Assembly: GCA_025667525.1 (NCBI GenBank)
Contig: CM046875.1
Span: 437,422,617 to 437,486,616 of the forward strand
Direction of reading: 5' to 3'
DNA: 64,000 nucleotides
Source: Glebionis coronaria
Lineage: Eukaryota; Streptophyta; Magnoliopsida; Asterales; Asteraceae
A program made the translations under genes and the position numbers. This document shows positions 22,606 to 33,120 of the stretch, piece after piece (the stretch's first letter is position 1; the number at the start of each line of letters is the position of its first letter). The notes under the pieces were generated by a model. It saw only the letters and a list, made by a program, of their open reading frames with translations. It was not told the DNA's origin and ran no database searches.

Positions 22606-23168
22606 GGTGTTCTAACCTGCGTGTGAAGGGATCCGTGCGTATTTGGTTCAAGCTAAGAGGAAAGCTTTAATGGCAGAAATGGAGGTTATGAACTGTGTGT
22701 TTCACACAGCCGTGGGGGTGGCTTATTTATAGGGTTGCCTCATGGGTCACAACCTGTTGGATGTGTGACACGTGTCTGCCACTATTCTTAATCGTGTGGC
22801 TAGGGGGCAAGTGGCAAGTGAAACGTCAGGTGGGACCCACGGGTCATATCTGATTCAAACGTTTGCACTGCTCAAGGTTCTGACTGTCTGCACTTTTGTC
22901 AGTCAAACAAGTCAGATGAACAGTTGTTCATGTCGGGTTATGCGGCTCTTACGTAAGACTTGACATTTAATGTTATATTTAATTTGTCTCGGTTGCTATA
23001 TGCGGCTGACATATTGATGAGATAACTTCTTCAGCCAGGTTGTCACGTGCGGCCAATATAAATTCTTGGACAAATTTGTCATTCACTATGGTTTCCTTGG
23101 TACGTCCGGGGAGCATTTTTGTAGTCTAGAGGTTCCACCTACGGTTGTAACAACTAGACTGGGGGACA
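22606..23168 (-). promoter_or_regulatory. Promoter region of the antisense gene
   Basis: On the minus strand CTATAAATA (22724-22732) lies about 120 nt before the first ATG, a normal plant TATA distance. The rest contains no gene. At its right end the plus-strand polypurine tract ACTGGGGGACA (23158-23168) abuts the 3' LTR, so the antisense promoter sits between pol and the LTR. Confidence 0.65.
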
Positions 23169-23751
23169 TGATGACGTATAGTCCCCAGCCGGGTCATGAA
23201 CCCGGCCCATGGGTACTACCCGTATCCGGCCCATCACAGATGGGTGGAATAATGTCATTCAGGCTTATGGGCTTGGATGAACAGTAACCGCGCACATGTG
23301 TGCGGCCCACGGCCCGGTGCACATGTGTGCGGCCGACATAGGGTTAGACAGAATAATATTCTGTCTAGGAATATCTTTATCTCAATAAGAGAGGATATTC
23401 ACTACCTAGATTAGAAGATAACAATCATTCTAATTCTGGTGATTATCTCTTCCTTGGGGCCGAAGCATCAGTGGAAGCCCACTAGGGTTTCACTGCCTAT
23501 AAAAGGAACCCCCAAGGGTTCCACAAATGTATTACGACTTGTACTCTAAACTCACATAAACCTTAAACCGATTACTTACTCTCACGTCGGAGTCTAATCG
23601 TGGGAGACATTCCCACGGTAAGCCTAACGCGTGCTGTTTAGTGTGCAGGATCCCAACCAAACGATTCACTTGGTGCAGGAGTCGGAGCCCAGCCAACCCG
23701 AATTAAGTCTAATTCGGGTCTAGCAAGGATCAACCAACTTTTGCATCAACA
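23169..23751 (+). repeat. Tat 3' LTR (583 bp)
   Basis: Same length as the 5' LTR with about ten differences by eye. The TATA box is at 23498-23505. It ends GCATCAACA, followed by TATAC. Confidence 0.95.
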
Positions 23752-23756
23752 TATAC

Positions 23757-25286
23757 TGACCATTCGGCTATCAAGTATCTCTTAGCTAAGCAAGATGCTA
23801 AGCCGAGATTGCTTCGTTGGATGCTCCTACTCCAAGAATTTGATGTCACCGTGATTGACAAAAAAGGAGCCGAGAATCTAGCGGCCGATCATCTCTCTCG
23901 TCTAGAAGATCCTCACAAAGATGTTTTCGAGAACAAGGAAATCACCGAAACATTTCCTCTCGAGACTCTCGGTGTAGTGAATTCTAAAGACACCACCCCA
24001 TGGTTTGCCGACATTGCAAATTACCATGCGGGCAATTTCATAATCAAGGGTATGACGACACAACAAAAACGAAAATTCTTTCGTGACGTCAAGTTCTATT
24101 TTTGGGACGACCCTTATCTCTATCGGGTTTGTGCGGATCAACTCGTTCGACGTTGTGTTTTGGTGCCGAAGCTTCTAATATCCTTAGAGCTTGTCACGAG
24201 GGACCCACGGGTGGTCACCACGATGCTAGTCTCACGGCTAAGAAAGTGTTCGATGCCGGTTTCTTTTGGCCTTCTATCTATCGTGATGCACACGCACTTG
24301 TGAAGGCGTGTGATTCGTGCCAACGTCAAGGAAAATCGTCTCAACGTGGTGAAATGCCGCAAAACATAATTCGAGTGTGTGAGATTTTCGACATATGGGG
24401 AATAGACTTTATGGGGCCATTCCCATCGTCTCATGGCAACACATGTATCCTCGTCGCGGTGGACTACCTTTCTAAGTGGGTGGAAGCTAAGGCTTTGCCT
24501 ACTAATGATGCTCGTGTGGTAGTGAAGTTTTTGAAGCAACTATTCTCTCGGTTCGGAACCCCTCGTGCTATTATAAGCGATCGTGGAACCCATTTTTGTA
24601 ATGACCAATTCGAAAAGGTTCTAAAGAAATATGGAGTTACTCATCGTCTTTCTACGGCTTATCACCCGCAAACGAGTGGGCAAGTCGAGGTTTCGAACCG
24701 AGCTTTGAAGAGGATTTTAGAGAGGTCAATTGGAGAAAACCGTGCTTCATGGTCCGAAAAACTTGATGACGCTTTATGGGCCTTTAGGACCGCTTATAAG
24801 AAACCTATCGGTTGCACTCCTTATAAGTTAGTCTATGGGAAGAATTGTCATTTGCCCATTGAGTTGGATCATAAGGCATATTGGGCCCTTAAGCATGCAA
24901 ACTTTGACTTGAAGACCGCGGGAGATCACCGGAAAATACAATTGAATGAATTGGATGAATTAAGAGATAATGCTTATGAAAATTCATTAATTTTTAAAGA
25001 AAAGACTATAAAGTTTCATGATTCAAAGTTTAAAAACCGGGTTTTTAACGTTGGTGATCAAGTGTTGCTTTTTAACTCTCGACTTAAGATATTTTCCGGG
25101 AAATTGAAATCTCGTTGGTCGGGTCCGTTCACCATTACACAAGTGTTTCCTTATGGGGCCATCGAGCTAGCTCAAGATGATGGTCCTAACTTCAAGGTGA
25201 ATGGACATAGGCTTAAGCACTACTTTGGTGGGGAAATTCCTTCAATGGTTACCCTCGACCAAGTCACCTTCCCCAATGATAATTAG
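23757..25286 (+). pseudogene. pol: Athila-B RNase H end and integrase
   Basis: Continues the RNase H cut at 12751, with [14 protein letters not shown] and a final [12 protein letters not shown]. One T is missing at about 24158 (VRRCV), moving the integrase to the next frame, which is then open to a natural stop at 25286. The zinc domain reads [18 protein letters not shown] with CDSCQRQ. The catalytic core has Asp in [11 protein letters not shown] (about 24403), Asp in ISDRGTHF (about 24580) and Glu in SGQVEVSNR (about 24685). The C-terminal part has the [16 protein letters not shown] tract and no chromodomain, as expected for Athila. Confidence 0.92.
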
Positions 25287-27457
25287 CATTGAGGGGATCG
25301 AGTCGAGCTCATGACTCGGTAATCAAAAACGAGGTGCCTCGTAGGGGAGATCCCATGCTTATCCTTTATGCTTACTATTCACTAATAAGGGGACTTGTAC
25401 CCTTTCAACTCATTGTCTCGTGGTTGTTTGTGATTGTGTTATCTAGATCATCATCATCATCTACGATTGAAGACTCTCGTGTTCGTTTACGTGAGCCTCC
25501 ATCGTTTGCTTGAAGAAGTTTTTCACGAATCCATGACATATCCTTTATTGTTCTAACAGTTATCTTTTAGCATACTTAATAAACGGCTTTAGATATATTG
25601 TTGATCACCCTTTCCATGCTAGATCCTAAGCATTCGACTCTTCGTCTCTAGTATGGGGGTGCTCCACCTTTAGACTCGAAACATTGAGGACAATGTTTGC
25701 TTTTAGTATGGGGGTGAATAGGTACTTGCTTTGCTACGCCCTCACGCTTACCAACTTTCAATGTTTTGTTTTGGTTACTAATAAGGCTAAAAATGGCCAA
25801 ATTTTAATTTTTTTTTTAGTTTTCATAAGTTTTTTTAAGACACGAATGTATATTTTCCGTTGGGTAAAATAAGAGTTAATTTTTGACTTGATGGGCATTT
25901 GGAGCCATTTACATTCCTTAACCCGCTCAATTCAAGTTTTGCTAGACTTTTATATAGGTAGCTTTAAAACACGAAAGTCTTAACTCTTACGGGTTAAGAA
26001 CAAGAACTTTTCGCAAGTTCCTATAATTGATCCTAGAAAGTCACTTATCAAGGGAACTATAAAATGCATTCTCTACACTTGAAAAAGTCCAAGAAAGTGC
26101 AAGATCCTATAGGTGGCTTGAAAACCCAAAACTTTGATTTGATATAGTCTTAATGAAAGCTAATCCAAATTTGGCTTAATTTTGACTTGCATGGCTAAGT
26201 ATTCACGAGTCTCTTTAATTAGAGGTCTTTATATAGTGAAGAACGAGAAATGATAGAGTTAGACAAGTGATCATGCTAAACGTAGAACATGAAAATGTTC
26301 TTTCAAAAACTCATATGTTTTTAATTGTGGCTTTTTCTTCCCATAAGATCAATGCATTAGGAATAAATCATAATTGCAATAAGTAAGGTCGTACGATTTG
26401 AAAGGTTACTTAGCCTCTAGCGCAAGATCGTTTAAAAGTTGCTCGGGGTTGAATAGAGTTCATAGCCAAGGCATAACTTATTGAAGCGGGACGCGAAGAT
26501 TGGCGATCATCCAAAAAGGCCCTAACAAGGCATGAGGAGCTCTATTTTTGCTAAAGATCCAAAGATGATGTGAAGTATCATTATTCCTAAATCAATATGA
26601 AGGAGCGAGACACACGACGAAAAGCAATTACTCCCCTAAAGATCATGGAGAAAGTCTATCCAAAAAGACCCTTACAAGGTATGAGGATAAATATATCCAA
26701 GTCCGAAAAGGAGGCGGATCGTTGTATATCAAAATCCAAAGTAAATATTGAAGAGAAATGATGAAGTCGTGGTCCAATATGAAGAATCTCTCAAAAATGT
26801 CAAGTGAAGAAATTCCTAATATATGAAGAGAAGACCATAATTTCAAGAACGTCTTCCCAAGATTTGAAGTATGAAGTACATGCCAAATATCGGTCCGAGA
26901 AAGGTCTCAAATCGTGAAACGAGTTATGCCAAGATATGAACTTAAGGAGATACACGAGAAGCCGTTTTAGAAGATTTTGTCCTTCGGCTAACTATTGATC
27001 AAATCGTGCTACTTTGCTTTCGGACTAATAACTACTCAAATAAGTCAATATGAATCACTTGTGATCCATGACAAATAGTTAAAAAATGTTAGTAACCCAT
27101 TTCCTTTTATAATAACTAGGATTGCGGGGAGAAAAAGTATTACACAATTTGGACGTATGAGTAGTGTTAGCATTGTGACTTGTACAAACAATGATCTCGT
27201 TTTTTCACTTAGCATGGAATGTATGACAATCAAGGATGACGAAGTTTACTCTAAAGGACATTTACTTGTTTCTATTCTTTGACCCTAAAAGTCACTTTTT
27301 GTGATGAAAATCATACATTATGTCTTTACACATCTTCGTAGTATGTTGCAAGTCTTTTACTTTTCAATAAAAGGTTAATAAAATTAAACTTTGGTGATGC
27401 TTAGATACTTTATTCTAGCATTGCGTGAGGGCACGGTAATGGCTTAGTATGGGGGAG
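25287..27457 (+). other. Athila-B 3' region, no env-like gene
   Basis: 2.2 kb without a believable frame. It opens with a block conserved in the Athila-A copy at 34712-35403: GAGTCGAGCT near 25302, TAGTATGGGGGTG at 25650-25662 and 25705-25717, and between them the palindrome AAACATTGAGGACAATGTTT (about 25679-25698). A weak duplication (CCAAAAAGGCCCTAACAAGGCATGAGG, cut here to its key words) recurs at about 26512 and 26656. The true polypurine tract AGTATGGGGGAG ends at 27457, directly before the LTR. Confidence 0.8.
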
Positions 27458-30400
27458 TGATGAGATGGCATTTATACATGATCTCATCGTTCTTTTCGGG
27501 CTTTAAATGCATAAAAATGTCATAATATACCATATATATGCTTGTGTTTGTTTACTTGTGTATTTTAGGTATGGATATCGTGAAAAAGACAAAAGATCAC
27601 AAGATACAAGGAAAAACGGACACGAGAAACGAAGCCGTACAAAGAATCGGGCCCTAAATCATGGAATACTCAACAAATACCCTTGAAGACTTGAAGACAT
27701 ACAAGATTGATCCTCATTTTGTTTAAGAAATGACACTTAAAACCCTTGTATATTGATAATTACAAGTTTGGTCCCTTAAGTTTGTCAAAATTACACAAAT
27801 GGTCCTTCAACTTTGAAGAAATGGCAAGATTAGTCCCTCAACAATTTCAAATTGCCAACAATGGTCCCTCATGAAGTCAAAGATACATTGAAGACCTTTG
27901 AAGGTCAAGAATGTCCAAGATCAGCCCTTGAAATATCTAAAAATGTCAAAAACAACCCTTGTAAACCTTATTGGAAAGTTTTGTGCCAAAATTGCCAAAA
28001 GCTGAAAGTTAAATACAAAGGGAAATCGTTTTTAGGGCTGAATTACTTGTTTTACCAAAAATCCCAAAACACAAGGGCCAAATGTGGGCAAATGAAACAT
28101 TCAAATATTTATTGCGCCAAACAACTTTCCATCCCACAAAAAACAGATCAAACGTGTTACTGTTCACTTTTCACCACCCAGAATTACTTCACTTAAAACA
28201 AAGGGTAATTTGCAATTACCTTGACACACGTTTGATTCACACACTCTAAATCCCATCCCAACCTTAAAACCCTCACTCCGACTCACCAAGAGGCCCCACC
28301 ATTCAAGACGTCACCCAATCAGAATGCAACTTACCCTCCAAGTAATCCTATGTGGCAAAATCAACAGCCAAGACTCTTTGCTTGATCACAAAGCTAAAAT
28401 GAACGTTTGGGATCACTTTGGACAACTCATCAACAACAAACTGCCTCAGGAGCTTAAGGGAATTTTAGAGAATTCACTTCTAGGGTTTGTGAATAGTGTA
28501 GCCTGGAATTTGCCTATAAAAGGAGACCTCAACATGTGAGAGTCCCTTTGTTCCAGTCTTACTCTTTAAACATTGTAATTCCTTTTTAAAATTTATAAAA
28601 GTTGGTATTTTGAGTAAATTGTAATTCCTTTTTATGTTTTTGAAAGTTGGTGTTGTTTAAAGGGTGATTCTGAGTTCCATTGATTGTTATAAGTGTGCTT
28701 GAACCTTTTGGATCAAGGACGTTTATGTTTGGTAAGGTTTTTCAAGTTTGAAAAAGCTTGAAAGAAGGTTCTGATTTTGCTTATTTTTGTGTACTAACCC
28801 TTAACCATAAGCTATAAGCTCTTGCAAGCTTGTTGACACCAAGCTTGTGAAGGGATTAGAGCCCTTGGTTGAGTTGTTTGCTGCTTGTGTTGAAGATATC
28901 AAGTCCTTGAGTTTCTGCTTTGAAACATCAACCAAGGCATTCATCATCTTTCTTATTGAAGTACCTTGGTCTTGTTCTAGTTGTTGAACAAGGTCCAAGG
29001 AGCATAGCTGGCCTTCCTAGGATGTTGTGGAAGGCAGGTATAACCTCTTGTTAAGATTCCTCTCAAAATTTCATGTTTCTGCTTATTTTGTACTTTGGTA
29101 TATGATTTTGAGTTCTTGTGTTTGTGCTGGTAATTTTTGAGTTTGATTGTGTTAATTGTCACCTAATGTAGCTATTTGATCATTAAAATCAATAGGTTGT
29201 GTTTAAAAATCAGAAGTTTGTTTGAAAAGTGGTTGATTAAGGGTTGTTTGGGATTACTGGTTCACAAGGCCTTGTGGCCTTGTACCCTTGGTTCTTAGGG
29301 TTTGGGAGGTCTAAACAAGTCCTAATATACAAGTTTTAGTCATTGGTTTACTTTCTGAAAGTTTGGAAAAGAGATTTGAAGTTTTGCAAAAAATCTGATA
29401 AAAGTGGTTTTGAAATTGGTCAAACACATCAGATCCAATAACTTCTTTGTTTGTTGGATCTAAGGTCTGAAATCAGGTTTGGGAATAGTTTGGGTGATAA
29501 GCTATCTATTGGTTATCTGGTTGTTGAATTTGGTGGCTTATTGTGGTTTTTACAGCTTATCAAAAGTTGCTGAAGTGGTCATATGCATCAGCAAAGTGAC
29601 CACATCATTTTGTGCTTGCATTTGTTATCCTAGTGTATGCCTTGTGATTTTGCTGCTTGGAACTTGTTTATGTGCTGCTTGTGATTAGATTTTGCTACTT
29701 GGATTGCTTTGTATCTGGCTTATAAGCTAACTGGCTTATTAAGCCCTTATTGCCAAAATCTGTCATCAAAAGGTCAACTGACCTCTTGATTCACAAGGCC
29801 TCCTCCTTGAGTCCTTCACAAAAATTGCTTATAACAAGCCCTTGTATCATTCCTGATCATTTGGTGCATTTTGGAGCACTTTGACTTTTGGTCAAATAAG
29901 CACTTATTGGCTTATTTTTTAGAACTGCTTATTGGCACATGCAACAACTTATCTTTTGTAATAGAAATCATTTTTCTTAGCTTAATATCATATCTGGAAG
30001 TTTACAAGTCTTTTGGTTAAGCTTTTGCTAGAAAACTAGCTTATTTGGCTTTTTCAGCTAGCTTATTTGCTCATACAGCTTATTCTACTTGGCCTTTTGT
30101 GATTTTCTTGATTGATTATTCTTAGTTAAGCTATTTGTGAGCTTTTGCAACAAACTAGAGCTTCTGAGGTGCCCTAAATCTCAAACACGACTATTTTGTC
30201 TTTTAGTGAATTTTTACTTTGCTTATTTCTGGCTTATTGAGTGTGCTTTTTCAAAATTTCTTTTTACAGATCTCATAAGCATCCCAAAAGAAGGTTGTGT
30301 GTCAAATTAGAGCTTATGGCATTGGCTTATTGCTTAATGGGCTGAAAAGCCCAATAAGAATAAGCTGTGATAAGCTCATATTCAGCTTTTGGGCCTATAG

Positions 30401-31315
30401 AGTTTTGTTCTTAGAATTAAATTTTGAGTCAGATAGGGCTTTTCCAAGTCATTTGGGCCAAGTTTGACTTTTTGGGCCCAAAAGCCCATTTGGTTTGACT
30501 GTTTTTGGTTTTGGCCCATTTGAGGGCCCAATAGGGGTATTCTGGTCATTTCACTTTGATTTTCTGATTATTTAGGTTAAAATAAACTAGTTTGCAAGTT
30601 TTTAGAATTTTTATAATTTTTGGATTTTTAATATTATTTTAATATTATTTTATTATTATTTTTCATATTTCAGATTTTCCAACTTTTTATATTTTTCTTA
30701 GCTTTAATACATTAAAATAGGAATTTAGCAACTTTTAGAATAATTTTATCACTTTTAGATTAATTTTTATAATTATTTTAAGTTTTAATAGTTTTTAAAT
30801 CATTTTAAATAGTTTTTATTAGTTTAAAAAATTCTAAAAATAGTTTTTAATCTTTTTAGGTCATTTTAGAGGTTTACCAATTGAAAAATCTTTATTTGGG
30901 CTTTTTGATAATTTATTTGATTTTTAGGGCTTTAATTAGCATTTAAAAATTGAATATTTAATTATTTAAAATGTTTGAAAAAGTTTTGATCATTGGTAAA
31001 CTCTTAGTTTATTTATTTTGATTTTTGGTGAATTTTTGGTAATTTTTAGAATTAATTTTTATTTTTGTATTTTGTACGGGTTTACGTTTTAACTTTCTAG
31101 TAGTAATTTTTACGTATTCGTCATCTTCTTTTCTCATCCCCTTCTAAACCAACCATTAATCTCAAATCTTTTACATCTTAGTCACACACATATAACTCCT
31201 TGGGAAACGAACTTTCACACCATAAGGGTCATTAGTGCTTGATTTTCCTAAATCATCACTCGATACTTACCGCTTTTACGCTCCTTTTCCTAAAGGTCGT
31301 ATTTTACCATAATCA
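27458..31315 (+). repeat. Athila-B 3' LTR (3858 bp)
   Basis: Pairs with 635-4488. Differences by eye are about 12-14 per 700 bases in the first part, plus small indels, such as an extra TATAAGCTAACTGGCT word near 29720 and loss of a GTGTTCAATAAGCT word near 30365. It is followed by CTCGG at 31316. Confidence 0.95.
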
Positions 31316-31320
31316 CTCGG

Positions 31321-32905
31321 GTTACTTTGTACCTTTGCCACTGCGAGTGGTGATTGCTTTCATCTCCCCTCTTGGATTAGCAACGGTGTTACTTGGAAGA
31401 GTACCCGAAGAAGAGGGTTGATTACCTTGGAAGAAACTAGCCATCATGTTCCTTAAGTCATTCGTTTGACTATCCAAAGTGTTTCTCATATCAGCTCTCA
31501 GATCGTTCCCTTGTTTCACCAGGTCTGCTTTCAAGTTGAGCACTTCCCGTTGGAGATTGTCCACGATCACATCATTAGTCCTCATGTAGGTTCCAATGTC
31601 TTGGTGTAATGCGGTGGGTTGGTTGGGAGGAGCATTGTATTCGGGTGGTTGATAAGCAGGTTGTTGGTAAACTTGGTTGTTTCTTTGAGGTTGATATGGT
31701 TGTTTGTGAGGTGGTATGTATGGTGTACGAGGTTGTTGTTGTTGTTGAGGAGGGCGATTGAGCTTTTGTTGTTGGTTTGGGTTGTTAGGAGGAAAACCGG
31801 GTGGTGAGAGATAGTTGTTTGAGCGGTAGCTAAGCAAAGTGCGGTCACCTTGAGGACGAGCTTGATAAGCGGCTGGAGGATAGGTGCCGTATGCTGCATT
31901 CACATTCTTAGAAGGGTAGTCTTGGGTGGCGGTACAAGTGGTGTAAGAGTGAGGACCCCCGCATATTTCACATGGTTGGCTAACAGCATTGACTTAAGCG
32001 TTTTTAGCGTTGATGCAGTTGGTGTTGCTGGCGGTTTGGGTAGCAAGCGATTCAAGAAGCGCAGTGATTTTGTCAAGTCGCTTGTCGCTGTCGCTAGTAC
32101 TAGCACTAGCGGCATTGGTCCGTACACTCTTGGTTTGCACACGAGACTTATTCTCAATGATATCCCAAGCGGCATTGGAAGTCTTAACCAAAATATTACC
32201 CCCCGAGGCACTGTTTAGTGAATCTTGGTCATTCATGCTTAAACCATTATAAAAAGTGTTAATTTGGTGCACTTTGGTAAAACCATGTTGTGGGCATTTT
32301 CTTAAAAGATCTTTAAAACGGTCCCAAGATTCACTAAACGACTCATCGTACTTTTGTTCAAAATTGATAATTTCATTCCGCAAAGCGGTAGTACGAGAGG
32401 GTGGGAAAAAGTAGTTTATAAACTTGGTCTCCAAATCCGTCCACGTAAGAATACTTTGTGGCGGTTCCTTAGCAAGCCAATGCCGGGCTTGTCCCTCTAA
32501 AGAAAAGGGAAAAAGTTGTAAACGGATTACCTCTTGTGGAACACCATTGAATTTGACCGTATTCGTGAGTTGCAAGAATCTCTTGATGTGGTCATGAGGA
32601 TCATCAATGGTACGCCCCAAGAATGGTTGAGCAGAGACCATCTGGATAAAACCGGATTTGAGCTCAAAGTTGTTGGCTGCAATCGCGGGTATGAAAATTG
32701 GGTCATTGTTGCCATCTACATGTGCTTGCAGAAGTTCAATCATCGGGCGATTGTCTGGTAGAGGCTCATTGTTGTTGTTATTATTGTTGTTGAGAGGTGG
32801 ATTGTTATTGTTTTGAGGTGGGTTATTGTTATTGTTTTGTACACCGGCCATGTCTAAGTCTTCGAGAGGCTCGGGCTCTTGATAAGACGTTGATCGTGTA
32901 CGCAT
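31321..32905 (-). pseudogene. gag: Athila-A gag, proximal part
   Basis: ATG at 32905. After a short N-terminus an Asn/Pro-rich stretch of about 35 residues is followed by the gag domain (DDPHDHIKRFLQLTNT to CPQHGFTKVHQINTFYNGL). A TAA at 31994-31996 (probable Gln) precedes the zinc knuckle CEICGGPHSYTTC. A Pro/Gln/Asn-rich linker and ITTRSGKGTK follow, then a TAA at 31322-31324 directly before the Athila-B insertion. The frame resumes at 634. One frame is kept throughout, so decay is by stops only in this part. Confidence 0.88.
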
Positions 32906-33120
32906 GCACCTGCAAAAGAACTAACAAGGCAAAAACAAAGCAGAAATATTTTTGGTTTTTATGTTTTTTTTTAATTTTTAGGATTTTGGAAAATTTTATA
33001 TTTTTTAGGGTTTTTGAAAGTTTTTAAGAAAAAGCAACGTTCACGGGGAACGGATCCCAAAATCCAAGTTCTCACAAAAAACTGTTGATCTTAACGAGAA
33101 GAGCCGGCAGCGGCGCCGTT
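32906..33120 (-). other. Athila-A leader and primer binding site
   Basis: On the minus strand, directly after the LTR, AACGGCGCCGCTGCCGGCTC (33120-33101) matches the Athila tRNA-Asp-type primer site with few changes. The short T/A-rich leader leads to the gag ATG at 32905. Confidence 0.75.

Larger units (their letters stand above)
12752..23751 (+). mobile_element. Tat-lineage gypsy element, 11.0 kb, with antisense gene
   Basis: Two 583-bp LTRs with about ten differences by eye, primer site TTGGCGCCATCCGTGGGA (13337-13354), gag, protease, RT, two RNase H modules, integrase, a four-exon gene on the opposite strand, a polypurine tract (23158-23168), and a perfect TATAC duplication. An archaeal-type second RNase H and an extra antisense frame are known marks of the Tat lineage. 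The sense gag-pol has seven lesions: stops at 13821, 16475, about 17170 and 18364, and frameshifts near 15055, 16982 and 17128. The antisense gene has none. Confidence 0.95.
635..31315 (+). mobile_element. Athila-B, nearly complete Athila-type gypsy retrotransposon with two nested insertions
   Basis: It has two long LTRs (635-4488 and 27458-31315), a primer site just after the left LTR, a polypurine tract just before the right LTR, gag-pro-RT-RNase H-integrase in gypsy order, and a perfect 5-bp target duplication. The coding region is interrupted at 5317-8702 and 12752-23751 by two younger elements, each with its own duplication. Its own length without inserts is about 16.3 kb. The gag-pol has two in-frame stops (9211, 11997) and two single-base deletions (near 9980 and 24158). 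By eye the LTRs differ at roughly 2% of sites plus small indels. No env-like frame is visible after integrase. Confidence 0.95.

Noticed and set aside
25287..27457. Possible env-like gene after Athila-B integrase
   Set aside because: Some Athila elements have one, but here no frame exceeds about 75 codons and no transmembrane or signal pattern is convincing.
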